Shown in pieces: positions 8,436 to 16,555 of a stretch of DNA of 64,000 nt. The notes beneath the pieces were generated by a model, which made no database searches, was not told where the DNA came from, and worked only from the letters and a program-made list of their open reading frames with translations. This DNA is from Amycolatopsis taiwanensis DSM 45107. Its GTDB lineage: Bacteria; Actinomycetota; Actinomycetes; Mycobacteriales; Pseudonocardiaceae. The stretch covers positions 124,001 to 188,000 of the forward strand of contig NZ_JAFB01000013.1 in NCBI RefSeq assembly GCF_000519205.1. The letters are read 5' to 3'. Every line of letters starts with the position of its first letter. Within the stretch, counting starts at the first letter, position 1. Position numbers and translations under genes: made by a program.

Positions 8436-9281
8436 ATGGACGTCAAGAGTGTCACCAGCAAGATTCCGCGGATCGGTGACCGGGGTGACCGCACGGACAT
8501 CGTCTCGGTGGTCAAGTTACACGGCGTGATCACGCCGACGCCGTCGCCATTCACCCGGGGGGTGATCAACCTCGCCGCCGTCGAATCCGCCCTGACCAGG
8601 GCGTTTGGCCACGACCGGCTCAAAGCGGTGGCCCTGCTGGTCAACTCGCCGGGTGGCGCACCTACGCAGTCCGGGCTGGTCGCGGAACGGATCCGCCAGC
8701 TGGCCGCCAAGAAACCCGGCGTCGAAGTGCTCGCCTTCTGCGAGGACGTGGCGGCGTCCGGCGGGTACTGGCTCGCGTGCGCCGCCGACGAGATCTACGC
8801 GCACCGGACCTCCGTGGTCGGCTCGATCGGCGTGATCAGCGGGGGGTTCGGGTTCGCCGGACTGCTGGAGCGATTCGGCATCGAGCGGCGGCTGCACACC
8901 GCGGGTGAGAACAAGGCGCGGCTCGACCCGTTCACCCCGGAGAAGCCGGAAGACGTCGAGTGGCTCAAGAAGATGCACGCCCAACTGCACGAGCTGTTCG
9001 TGGACTGGGTGAAGGAGCGGCGCGGTGACCGGCTTGCCGGGACCGAGGAGCTGTTCACCGGCGACGTCTGGCTGGGCGGCCGGGCCATGGACCTCGGCCT
9101 GGTCGACGGCATTGGGAGCCTTCGCGAGGTGATCGCGCAGCGTTATCCGGACGCGCAGATCTCCGTTGCGGAGCCCAAGAAGCCGTTGCTGGCCAGGCTG
9201 GGGATCGGCGCGCCGGCGGCGGCCAGTGCGATGTTGGACGCGGTGACGCAGCGCGCCGCGTGGTCACGCTTCGGTCTGTGA
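8436..9281 (+). CDS. S49-family serine peptidase (SppA/SohB-like)
   Basis: The protein has 281 residues. It has the crotonase-like peptidase fold with VNSPGGAPTQSG (70-80), the catalytic serine in VAASGGYW (Ser108) and the catalytic lysine in AGENKARLDPF (Lys160), the Ser-Lys dyad of S49 enzymes. No signal peptide or transmembrane helix is visible, so it is probably cytoplasmic or peripheral, unlike classic SppA. Its mRNA is probably leaderless: TAACCT at 8424-8429 lies 6 nt before the ATG. Its place between a LytS kinase and its LytTR regulator is unusual and may reflect regulated proteolysis or chance. Confidence 0.9.
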   Translation: MDVKSVTSKIPRIGDRGDRTDIVSVVKLHGVITPTPSPFTRGVINLAAVESALTRAFGHDRLKAVALLVNSPGGAPTQSGLVAERIRQLAAKKPGVEVLAFCEDVAASGGYWLACAADEIYAHRTSVVGSIGVISGGFGFAGLLERFGIERRLHTAGENKARLDPFTPEKPEDVEWLKKMHAQLHELFVDWVKERRGDRLAGTEELFTGDVWLGGRAMDLGLVDGIGSLREVIAQRYPDAQISVAEPKKPLLARLGIGAPAAASAMLDAVTQRAAWSRFGL

Positions 9282-9341
9282 GCGGGGCGCCAGACCCGTC
9301 GCCCGGCAGCGGTATGGACATCTTGCTAATTGGCGAGAAAG

Positions 9342-10163
9342 ATGCGAACCACTGTGAGTGCGCACAACGACAACCGACGGCTCATCGTCCTGGCGGTCGA
9401 CGATGAGCCACATGGTCTGAACCTGCTCGTTGACGGATTGCGGAACAACCCCCGCATCGCCAAGGTGTTCCGGGCGGTCGACGCGGCCGAAGCGCTGCGC
9501 CTGCTGGCCGCCGAGGACCCGGAACTGCGGCAGCGCAAGGAACTCGGGCTGCCGGTGATCGACGCGGTTTTCGCCGATCTCCAGATGCCCGGCCTGTCCG
9601 GCATGGAGATGGCGCGGGTGTTCTCCGCCCTGAACCCTGCGCCGGTCCTGGTGTTCGTCACCGGCCATGCGCACGAAGCGGTCAACGCCTTCGATCTCGG
9701 CGCGGTCGACTACCTGCTCAAGCCGTGCGACCAGAGCAGGCTGGACCGCGCCATCGACCGCGTGCTGGAGAAGCTGCGCTCGGCGCCGGCCCCGGCCGAC
9801 GTGGCCGCCACGCCGGCCCAACCGGACGAGGACGAGGTGATCCCGGTCGAACTGGCCGGGACCACCAAGCTGGTGCCCCGCTCGACCGTCCGCTGGGTGG
9901 AGGCCCAGGGCGACTACGCCCGGCTGTTCACCGACGACGGCAACAGTCACCTCGTCCGCATCCCGCTCACCCAGCTCGAGGAGCGCTGGGCGAAGGCCGG
10001 GTTCGTGCGGATCCACCGGTCGTTCCTGGTCGCCCTGAACCTGATCACCGAGTTGCGCATGGGTCAGGGCGGTTACCAGGTGGTGATCGGCAACGGGGAC
10101 AAGCTCCTTCCGGTCTCACGGCGCCATACCCGTGAGCTCAAGGACCGTCTCACCGGCCGATGA
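9342..10163 (+). CDS. LytTR-family response regulator
   Basis: The protein has 273 residues from ATG 9342 (GTG 9354 is an alternative). The receiver domain has AVDDEP near the N-terminus, a phospho-acceptor Asp in VFADLQMPG and Lys in LLKPC. A proline/alanine linker leads to the LytTR DNA-binding domain (about 170-273; VRWVEAQGDYARLFT, FVRIHRSFLVAL and SRRHTRELKDRL), which binds pairs of direct repeats. The stop overlaps the next gene's ATG by 4 nt, placing it in one operon with the small membrane protein and probably the symporter. It should control carboxylate uptake together with the kinase at 7022. Confidence 0.92.
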   Translation: MRTTVSAHNDNRRLIVLAVDDEPHGLNLLVDGLRNNPRIAKVFRAVDAAEALRLLAAEDPELRQRKELGLPVIDAVFADLQMPGLSGMEMARVFSALNPAPVLVFVTGHAHEAVNAFDLGAVDYLLKPCDQSRLDRAIDRVLEKLRSAPAPADVAATPAQPDEDEVIPVELAGTTKLVPRSTVRWVEAQGDYARLFTDDGNSHLVRIPLTQLEERWAKAGFVRIHRSFLVALNLITELRMGQGGYQVVIGNGDKLLPVSRRHTRELKDRLTGR

Positions 10164-10654
10164 ACGAGGACTTTCGCTTCGCCGGCGGGTTCGGAGAGCG
10201 GGACCCGGCGCTGCAGAAGAGCGGGCATGTGCCCGCGCCGGTGGAGTCGATCCCGCCCGCGCCGCCGGCGGAGCCTGCGTCGCAGCCCGCGAAGCCCCCG
10301 AAACGGCAGCGGGTGGTGCTGGCCGACCCACGCTCCCGGTCGCGGCCGGTCCTGCGCGCCCGGGTCGAGCTGGAGGAGCAGACCAGCTGGGGCGAGGCGC
10401 TGATCAAGGATCTGGTCAAGCGCCAGCTGCGCACCGCGGTGCTGCTGGGTCTGGTGATGCTGGTCCTGCTCGGTTCGCTGCCGCTGGCCTTCTACTTCTC
10501 GCCGACCTTCGCCCAGCTCAAGGTGATCGGGATACCGTTGGCCTGGCTGCTGCTCGGCGTCCTGCCGTTCCCGCTGCTGCTCGTGGCCGGTCTGGTCCAC
10601 AACCGGCTCGCCGAGGCTCACGAGCGCGAGTTCGTCGACCTGATCGACAACTGA
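10160..10654 (+). CDS. Small membrane protein partner of SSS symporter
   Basis: The protein has 164 residues. Its start overlaps the LytTR regulator stop (ATGA). It has a proline-rich cytoplasmic N-terminus of about 90 residues, then two transmembrane helices (LRTAVLLGLVMLVLLGSLPL and a second around IPLAWLLLGVLPFPLLLV) and a short acidic tail. The layout resembles DUF485/YjcH-type small subunits next to acetate symporters, and the downstream gene is such a symporter. A helper role in transporter assembly or stability is inferred from position. Confidence 0.8.
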   Translation: MNEDFRFAGGFGERDPALQKSGHVPAPVESIPPAPPAEPASQPAKPPKRQRVVLADPRSRSRPVLRARVELEEQTSWGEALIKDLVKRQLRTAVLLGLVMLVLLGSLPLAFYFSPTFAQLKVIGIPLAWLLLGVLPFPLLLVAGLVHNRLAEAHEREFVDLIDN

Positions 10655-10688
10655 TCGGCCCACTTGCCTGCCCTGAGACAATCACTCG

Positions 10689-12467
10689 GTGCAGTTGAAC
10701 CCGTGGGCGTTGACCGCAGTCGTGCTGGTCGCTGTCCCGGCCTACTACCTGGGTAGCCGTGCGTCCCGGTTCGCCAGCTCCACACAGGACTTCCTGGTCG
10801 CACGACGAACGGTGCGCTCACGGCGCAACGCGGCCGCGATCTCCGGTGAGTTCCTCTCTGCCGCGTCGTTCCTCGGTGTCGCCGGGATCGTGTTGAAGGA
10901 GGGCGCCGACGGCCTGTGGTACCCGATCGGCTTCACCGCGGGCTACCTGGCGCTCATGCTGTTCGTCGCCGCGCCGTTGCGGCGCTCCGGCGCCTACACC
11001 GTGCCGGACTTTCTCCAGGCGCGGCTCGGGTCGGTGGTGTTGCGCCGGTTCGCGACCACGTTCATGGTCTGCATCGGCGTGCTCTATCTCGTGCCGCAGC
11101 TGCAGGGCGCCGGCCTGGTGGTGAGCACGGTGCTGCCCGTGCCGGTCTGGGTCGGCGCGGCGGGCATGACCGTGCTCGTGGCGGTCAACGTGATCGGCGG
11201 TGGCATGCGCGCGATCACGCTGGTGCAGGCATTTCAGTACTGGGTGAAGCTGTTCGCCATCGCGGTCCCGGCGTTCGCGCTGTGCGTGGTGTTCCTCAGC
11301 ACCGGCCGGCCCGGTCCGGCCGGTGCGCTCGACTCCCCAGCACCTCCGGTGTTCGCCGAGGAGACCACGGTGGACCTGCAAACCGACGTGACGCTCAGGG
11401 TGACCACGCTGACCCCGGTCTGGGTGCAGGAGCCGGGCGCCAAGACCGAGCATCTGGAGGCATGGGCGGCCGGCACCACCACACACCTGCACCGCGGCGC
11501 CAGGCTGACCTTCTCGGCCGGCACCCCGGCTCCGGTGGCCGACGGGCCCGCGAACAACACCGACTGGCTGCGCCCCGGCTCGGGTGGTCTGCCGGACATG
11601 CTGCGGACCTACTCGCTGATCATGGCGCTGGTCTTCGGCACGATGGGCCTGCCGCACGTGCTCGTGCGCTATTACACGAACCCCGACGGTAAGGCGGCCC
11701 GGCGGACCACCGCGCACGTGCTGCTGTTGCTCGGCCTGTTCTACCTGTTCCCGATCGTGCTGGGCGCGATGGCCCGGATGTACGTGCCGAGATTGCTGGT
11801 CACCAACCAGACCGACGCCGCGCTGGTGTGGCTGCCGACCACCATGTTGCCCGGGCTGGCCGGCCAACTGGTGGGCGCGGTGATCATGGCGGGTGTGTTC
11901 TCCGCGCTCGTGTCGACCTCGTCGGGCCTGCTGGTGGGCATCGCCGGGTTGCTGTCCACGGAGGTGTTCCGGGGCCGGACCTCGCATTTCCGCACGGCCG
12001 CCGCCGTCGCGGCGCTGATGGCGGTGGCGATCGCGATGGTCCTGCGGCCGACCGACCTTGCCACCAGCGTCGGGATGTCCTTCGCGCTGGCCGCCTCGAC
12101 CTTCTCGCCGCTGCTGGTGCTCGGGGTGTGGTGGCGCGGGCTCACCTGGCCGGGCGCGCTGGCCGGCATGGTCATCGGCGGCGGGCTGGTGATCGTCGCG
12201 TTGTGCAGCTACGCCCTCAACGGTTACGGGGGACGCCACCTGTCCTGGTTCACCGTCCAGCCGGCGCTGATCACCGTGCCGATCGCGTTCGTGGTCACCA
12301 TCCTGATGAGCCTGGCCACCCGCGGGGGCCGGCCGGCGGATGTGAACGCGTTCATGCTGCGCCTGCACGCGCCCGACCCGCTCGGGTTCACGCGTGATCG
12401 CACCCCGGCCCGGTTCGGGCAGGTGGCCGGGCGTCCGCGCGCCGGTCGCGGTCGGCACCGAAAGTAG
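10689..12467 (+). CDS. SSS-family sodium:carboxylate symporter (ActP/MctC-like)
   Basis: The protein has 592 residues from GTG 10689. It has thirteen or so hydrophobic segments typical of solute:sodium symporters, with the N-terminal signature SGEFLSAASFLGVAGIVL and the later GLPHVLVRYYTNPD, both characteristic of acetate/pyruvate/propionate symporters. A large loop (about residues 205-305) between helices carries a predicted extracytoplasmic beta-rich insert, which ordinary ActP lacks and the second copy at 13298 lacks. A GACAAT hexamer lies 6 nt before the start, suggesting an additional leaderless promoter. The substrate is inferred as a short monocarboxylate. Confidence 0.9.
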   Translation: MQLNPWALTAVVLVAVPAYYLGSRASRFASSTQDFLVARRTVRSRRNAAAISGEFLSAASFLGVAGIVLKEGADGLWYPIGFTAGYLALMLFVAAPLRRSGAYTVPDFLQARLGSVVLRRFATTFMVCIGVLYLVPQLQGAGLVVSTVLPVPVWVGAAGMTVLVAVNVIGGGMRAITLVQAFQYWVKLFAIAVPAFALCVVFLSTGRPGPAGALDSPAPPVFAEETTVDLQTDVTLRVTTLTPVWVQEPGAKTEHLEAWAAGTTTHLHRGARLTFSAGTPAPVADGPANNTDWLRPGSGGLPDMLRTYSLIMALVFGTMGLPHVLVRYYTNPDGKAARRTTAHVLLLLGLFYLFPIVLGAMARMYVPRLLVTNQTDAALVWLPTTMLPGLAGQLVGAVIMAGVFSALVSTSSGLLVGIAGLLSTEVFRGRTSHFRTAAAVAALMAVAIAMVLRPTDLATSVGMSFALAASTFSPLLVLGVWWRGLTWPGALAGMVIGGGLVIVALCSYALNGYGGRHLSWFTVQPALITVPIAFVVTILMSLATRGGRPADVNAFMLRLHAPDPLGFTRDRTPARFGQVAGRPRAGRGRHRK

Positions 12468-12884
12468 TCGCGCCGTTATTCTCCGCCCATACACCCATTC
12501 GGCGGTATTGACTGGGTGACTTTATAACATCTTGAGAAAGTTCGGATTGAGAACCGGCTAAATATAGCTGACTCAGAGCAAAACAGACACCGAACGATGG
12601 GCCGGTCGTGGACTTATTCACTCGAATGGACGAGCAACTTCCAGAGCGTTTAACGGCAAGATCTACGCGCATCCCCGAGACGGTAATGAGGGAGGGCTAT
12701 TCAAAGTCCGGGTTCGTGCTTCGGCGAGTGGAAGACGCGCCGCCGGAGGCTTCGCGAACGCGGCTGCGGGCCGCCGGAGGTGGTTGGCCGAGTGTGCGTC
12801 GCCAAGTCGCGGTCCGTAGACGCGTTCGTCGATCGCACGTTTTGAATCACACAGAGGAGAGATCATGCATTTGGAGGTTGTCCG
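12468..12884. other. AT-richer regulatory intergenic region upstream of second symporter operon
   Basis: The stretch from 12476 to about 12700 is clearly poorer in G+C than its surroundings and holds several promoter-like words (TTGACT, TATAAC, TAAATATAG). It should carry the promoter(s) for the DUF485/symporter operon. A copy of dispersed repeat family B sits at 12711-12781 and a seven-codon upstream frame at 12865-12888. I see no larger gene. Confidence 0.55.
12711..12781 (+). repeat. Dispersed intergenic repeat family B, copy 1
   Basis: About 70 bp nearly identical to 49028-49102. Shared blocks include GTTCGTGCT, GGAAGACGCGCCGCCGGAGG, CGCGAACGCGGC and GCGGGCCGC. Both copies are intergenic and in the same orientation, 36 kb apart. 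There is no coding potential in common. Confidence 0.8.
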
Positions 12885-12888
12885 GTGA
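12865..12888 (+). CDS. Seven-codon upstream ORF (possible leader peptide)
   Basis: ATG 12865 is preceded by an excellent ribosome site (GAGGAGA). It opens a seven-codon frame, MHLEVVR, whose TGA overlaps the GTG start of the DUF485 gene (gTGA). The GGAGG that should serve the DUF485 gene lies inside this mini-frame. Translation of the mini-frame would therefore compete with or couple to the downstream gene. Its function is inferred from arrangement only. Confidence 0.4.
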   Translation: MHLEVVR

Positions 12889-13301
12889 ACGGTGCCGACC
12901 ACGACGTCGCACCAGGGTCGAGTCCTGAAAGCGACGACGGCGCGACGGAGGAGACTCCGGCGACCGGCGGGGCCGCGACAGAGACGACTCCGGGTACCGA
13001 TTGGGAGCAAATTCAGGGGAGCGCAGACTTCGCCGACTTGCGGCGGAGGCTCCGGGTCTTCGTCTTCCCGATGACTGTCCTCTTTCTCGTGTGGTACCTG
13101 CTGTACGTCCTGCTTGCGGACTACGCCCACGGCTTCATGTCCACGAAGCTCTTCGGCAACATCAATGTCGGGCTGATCTTCGGCCTGCTGCAGTTCGTGT
13201 CAACGTTCTTGATCACCTGGCTCTATGTCCGGTACGCAAGCCGGAAGCTCGACCCGGTGTCCGACAAGATCCGTGGTGAGATCGAGGGGGAGTCCGAGTG
13301 A
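12885..13301 (+). CDS. DUF485-family membrane protein (YjcH-like)
   Basis: The protein has 138 residues. GTG 12885 lies 7 nt after GGAGG. The disordered acidic N-terminus is about 45 residues. The DUF485 domain follows with DFADLRRRLRVFVFPMTVLF and two transmembrane helices separated by a short loop containing LFGNINVGLIFGL. In E. coli the homologue YjcH is co-transcribed with the acetate permease ActP; here the stop overlaps the symporter start by 4 nt. Likely a small subunit of the acetate transporter. Confidence 0.9.
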   Translation: MNGADHDVAPGSSPESDDGATEETPATGGAATETTPGTDWEQIQGSADFADLRRRLRVFVFPMTVLFLVWYLLYVLLADYAHGFMSTKLFGNINVGLIFGLLQFVSTFLITWLYVRYASRKLDPVSDKIRGEIEGESE

Positions 13302-14905
13302 TCAACCTGGCCGCGGGCGTCGAGGGCAGTAACCCGACGCTCAACATCGCCATCTTCGCGATCTTCGTGGCGATCACGCTGGTGATCGTCTTCTGGGCGA
13401 GCCGCAATACCAAGACCGCTTCGGACTACTACGCGGCCGGCCGCGCTTTCACCGGCCCGCAGAACGGCATCGCCATTTCCGGCGACTATCTGTCCGCGGC
13501 GTCGTTCCTCGGCATCGCGGGCGCGATCGCGGTCAACGGCTACGACGGGTTCCTTTACTCGATCGGGTTCCTCGTCGCCTGGCTGGTCGCCCTGCTGCTG
13601 GTCGCGGAGCTGCTCCGCAACACCGGCAAGTTCACCATGGGCGACGTGCTCGCGTTCCGGATGAAGCAGCGTCCGATCCGGGCCGCGGCCGCCATCTCCA
13701 CCCTGGTGGTCTCGTTCTTCTACCTGCTCGCCCAGATGACGGGCGCCGGTGGTCTGGTCAACCTGCTGCTCGGTGTCAGCGGCGACGTCGGCCAGGACAT
13801 CGTCATCGCGGTCGTCGGCGTGATCATGGTGCTGTACGTCCTGATCGGTGGGATGAAGGGCACCACCTGGGTGCAGATCATCAAGGCCGCGCTGCTCATC
13901 GTCGGCGCGCTGGCGATGACGCTGTGGGTGCTCGGCAAGCACGGCTTCAACTTCTCCAGCCTTCTGCAGCACGCGGTCGACAACGGCGGCAAGAACGGTG
14001 AGTCGCTGCTCGGACCGGGCAAGCAGTACGGCAAGAGCGGCACGAGCAAGCTCGACTTCCTGTCGCTGGGCATTGCGCTGGTGCTGGGCACCGCGGGCCT
14101 GCCGCACGTGCTGATGCGCTTCTACACGGTGCCGACTGCGCGCGACGCCCGGCGATCCGTGGTGTGGGCCATCGTGCTGATCGGTGTGTTCTACCTGTTC
14201 ACCCTGGTGCTCGGGTTCGGCGCCGGCGCGCTGGTCGGCCCGGACAAGATCAACAAGGCGCCGGGCACCGTCAACTCCGCGGCCCCGTTGCTCGCGCTGG
14301 AGCTCGGTGGCCCGGTGCTGCTCGGGTTCATCGCGGCGGTCGCGTTCGCCACCATCCTGGCCGTGGTCGCCGGCCTGACGATCACGGCGTCGGCGTCGTT
14401 CGCGCACGACGTGTACGCCAACGTGATCAAGAAGGGCGCGGTCGACAGCAAGAACGCCGAGGTGCGGGTCGCCCGGATCACCGCGCTGGTCATCGGCGCG
14501 GTCGCGATCGTCGGTGGCATCCTGGCCAAGAGCCAGAACGTGGCCTTCCTGGTGGCGCTGGCGTTCGCGGTCGCGGCCTCGGCGAACCTGCCGACCATCC
14601 TGTACTCGCTGTTCTGGAAGCGGTTCAACACCCGGGGCGCGCTGTTCAGCATCTACGGTGGCCTGATCGTCACCATCGTGCTGATCGTGTTCTCGCCCGC
14701 GGTGTCCGGTGACAAGACGTCGATGATCAAGGGCGTCGACTTCCACTGGTTCCCGCTGTCGAACCCGGGCCTGATCTCCATTCCGGTTTCGTTCTTCCTC
14801 GGCTGGCTGGGCACGGTCATGTCTAAGGAGCGCACCGCGAAGTACGCGGAGATGGAGGTGCGCGCCCTCACCGGCGCCCACGCCGAAAAGGCAAGCGCGC
14901 ACTAA
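13298..14905 (+). CDS. actP: Cation/acetate symporter ActP-like
   Basis: The protein has 535 residues from GTG 13298, overlapping the DUF485 gene by 4 nt. The SSS fold has about 13 helices: N-terminal SGDYLSAASFLGIAGAIAV, mid-protein GLPHVLMRFYTVP, and a C-terminal soluble tail. Both signatures match acetate/glycolate permeases. It pairs with the DUF485 protein as yjcH-actP does in E. coli. A strong hairpin terminator follows at 14929-14975. This is the second SSS symporter in the LytS/LytTR neighbourhood, so the two may differ in affinity or substrate. Confidence 0.92.
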   Translation: MINLAAGVEGSNPTLNIAIFAIFVAITLVIVFWASRNTKTASDYYAAGRAFTGPQNGIAISGDYLSAASFLGIAGAIAVNGYDGFLYSIGFLVAWLVALLLVAELLRNTGKFTMGDVLAFRMKQRPIRAAAAISTLVVSFFYLLAQMTGAGGLVNLLLGVSGDVGQDIVIAVVGVIMVLYVLIGGMKGTTWVQIIKAALLIVGALAMTLWVLGKHGFNFSSLLQHAVDNGGKNGESLLGPGKQYGKSGTSKLDFLSLGIALVLGTAGLPHVLMRFYTVPTARDARRSVVWAIVLIGVFYLFTLVLGFGAGALVGPDKINKAPGTVNSAAPLLALELGGPVLLGFIAAVAFATILAVVAGLTITASASFAHDVYANVIKKGAVDSKNAEVRVARITALVIGAVAIVGGILAKSQNVAFLVALAFAVAASANLPTILYSLFWKRFNTRGALFSIYGGLIVTIVLIVFSPAVSGDKTSMIKGVDFHWFPLSNPGLISIPVSFFLGWLGTVMSKERTAKYAEMEVRALTGAHAEKASAH

Positions 14906-14928
14906 AGCGATGCCGTTCGGCCCTCGTC

Positions 14929-14975
14929 GCGAGGCCACCTCGGCCGGCAGCCCCTGCCGGAGGAGGTGGCCTCGC
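14929..14975 (+). terminator. Intrinsic terminator after symporter operon
   Basis: A perfect 13-bp outer stem (GCGAGGCCACCTC with GAGGTGGCCTCGC) encloses an inner CCGGCAG/CTGCCGG stem. There is no T-tract, as usual for high-GC actinobacterial terminators. Confidence 0.85.
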
Positions 14976-14979
14976 AGTG

Positions 14980-15118
14980 TTATTCGGAACATGTTCGGGT
15001 AGCCAGGCCGTGACATGGGTTGTCGGCTGCCGGTCGTTCACGCAGGCGGCCTGCCTCCCCGCCCATGTGCAGCGTCGTTGTTCGTCGCCACAGGCGCCGA
15101 TCTCGCGTTTGCATGGTG
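14980..15118 (-). repeat. Dispersed intergenic repeat family A, inverted copy
   Basis: The reverse complement matches the copies near 1009-1102 and 17840-17970: AAACGCGAGAT, then GGGCGGGGAGGCAGGCCGCC, GACCGGCAGCCGAC, GTCACGGCCTGGCT and GTTCCGAATAACAC. It begins immediately after the symporter terminator and ends before the rhodanese gene, so it is an insertion into a terminator/promoter gap. Confidence 0.8.
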
Positions 15119-15166
15119 GTCCCGCCTTTATGGGCGTTGAATGCGGCCAAGTGCGAGGATGTAGGC

Positions 15167-15514
15167 GTGAATCCGGGAGAACTGCCTACCGCGTCCGTGT
15201 CCGAACTGCCGACCGAGGGCCTCACTCTGCTCGATGTGCGGGAACAAGACGAGTGGGCCGCGGGCCACGCCCCCGGGGCCATCCACATCCCGCTCGGCGA
15301 GCTGCCCGCCCGGGTCGGCGAGCTCGGCGAACTGCCCGACGACAAGCCCGTCTACGTCGTCTGCCGGTCGGGCGGCCGCTCGGCCAGGGCCGCCGCGTGG
15401 CTGAACTCGAGCGGCTGGGAGGCGGTCAACGTGGCCGGTGGGATGAAGTCGTGGCACTCCGAAGGCCGCCCCGTCGTCGGTGAACACCCCGGCATCGCCC
15501 CGGCGATCATCTGA
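15167..15514 (+). CDS. Single-domain rhodanese-like sulfurtransferase
   Basis: The protein has 115 residues from GTG 15167. The rhodanese fold is evident from LLDVREQDEWAAGHAPGAIHIP and the active-site loop VCRSGGRSA, which has the catalytic Cys (about residue 68) at the start of the CRSGGRS loop. It should bind sulfane sulfur as a persulfide; the acceptor is unknown. The N-terminal side is occupied by repeat family A, so the start cannot be much further upstream. It precedes a DUF4328 membrane protein gene in the same direction. Confidence 0.9.
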   Translation: MNPGELPTASVSELPTEGLTLLDVREQDEWAAGHAPGAIHIPLGELPARVGELGELPDDKPVYVVCRSGGRSARAAAWLNSSGWEAVNVAGGMKSWHSEGRPVVGEHPGIAPAII

Positions 15515-15530
15515 GGGCTTCGGCACGAAC

Positions 15531-16448
15531 ATGGCTGGTCATGGTCCGCGACGGTCGCTTCCGCGTATGCGCTGGGTGGCCTCACCGCCTCCCGGCGCGT
15601 ATCGGCCCCACCGGCGACGGCAGCCGGAGCGGTACCTGGGCCCGCCCGCGTACCCGGCCCCGCCCCGCTGGGGTTTTCCGAACCTGACCTGGCGGGAGCC
15701 GACGAACGTGCCCGGCACCGCGTCCAGCTTTCCGACGCCGCTCGAGCGCGCGCGGTTGCTCGCCCGGAACGCGATCACCGTGCTGTGGTTTCTCGCCGGC
15801 CTGGCGACGGTCGCTTCCGCCGCGGAGTTCTGGCGGTACGCGCTGCTGGTGATCAGCCGGGACACCGCGCTCAGCAGCGGTGTCGTGGGCATGTCCGACA
15901 CCCTGGAGATGACCTCCTCGCTGCTCACCGCCGTGTTCGGGTTGATGGCGCTGGGCTCGGTGTTGTGGTGGCTGCTCGTGATCCGGTACGCCGCGGCGGA
16001 GGAGAACGGCCACGTGCCACCGCGGTCCTCCCGGGAGGTGGTCATCGGCGCCCTGGTGCCCGGGATCAACCTGGTGCTGGCCGGTTCGATCCTCGCCGAG
16101 CTCGAACACGTGGTGCTGCGCCGTCCCCCGGACCGGCGCCCCCGGCCCTCGCGCCTGGTGCTGGCCTGGTGGGCCGCGTGGCTGGTGAACGGGCTGGCCA
16201 TGGTGCTGGTCATCGGGGCGCGGTTTTTCGACAGCATCCAAGCGCAGGCCAACGCCGTGCTGCTCACCGGTGTCCTGAGCGCCTCCGCCGCGCTACTGGC
16301 CGGGCTGACCGCTGTGGTCGTGCACCGGCTGACGAGCCTGATCGCCCCGGTTCCGCTGCGCCGCCTGCGCCGGCGCAGGGTCGTTTCGGTCCGCGGCGCC
16401 CCGCTGCCCCAGCTCCGGCCGGACCGGCCCGCCGGCGCCGCACGCTGA
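15531..16448 (+). CDS. DUF4328 membrane protein
   Basis: The protein has 305 residues from ATG 15531; ATG 15567 (MRWVASPPPGAYRP...) is an equally good or better start by family habit. The N-terminus is Pro/Arg/Tyr-rich. After it come about five transmembrane helices with a conserved Trp-Arg-Tyr motif (AEFWRYALLVIS) and a cytoplasmic PRSSREVVIGALVPGINLV segment typical of DUF4328. The C-terminus is Arg-rich. Its function is unknown. It is 16 nt downstream of the rhodanese gene and may be co-transcribed. Confidence 0.82.
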   Translation: MAGHGPRRSLPRMRWVASPPPGAYRPHRRRQPERYLGPPAYPAPPRWGFPNLTWREPTNVPGTASSFPTPLERARLLARNAITVLWFLAGLATVASAAEFWRYALLVISRDTALSSGVVGMSDTLEMTSSLLTAVFGLMALGSVLWWLLVIRYAAAEENGHVPPRSSREVVIGALVPGINLVLAGSILAELEHVVLRRPPDRRPRPSRLVLAWWAAWLVNGLAMVLVIGARFFDSIQAQANAVLLTGVLSASAALLAGLTAVVVHRLTSLIAPVPLRRLRRRRVVSVRGAPLPQLRPDRPAGAAR

Positions 16449-16555
16449 ATCTTCGGCGAACTGCGCGCCGGACCTTCGGCCGGGTTTTCGGCGGCGGCAG
16501 CGCGTGCCGCCGAGTCTGCTGCTCCGCAGTTCCGCTGACACCGGCCCGCCGGGCC

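Noticed and set aside
15020-15166. Longer N-terminus for the rhodanese
   Set aside because: This part is repeat family A in inverted orientation, not coding sequence.
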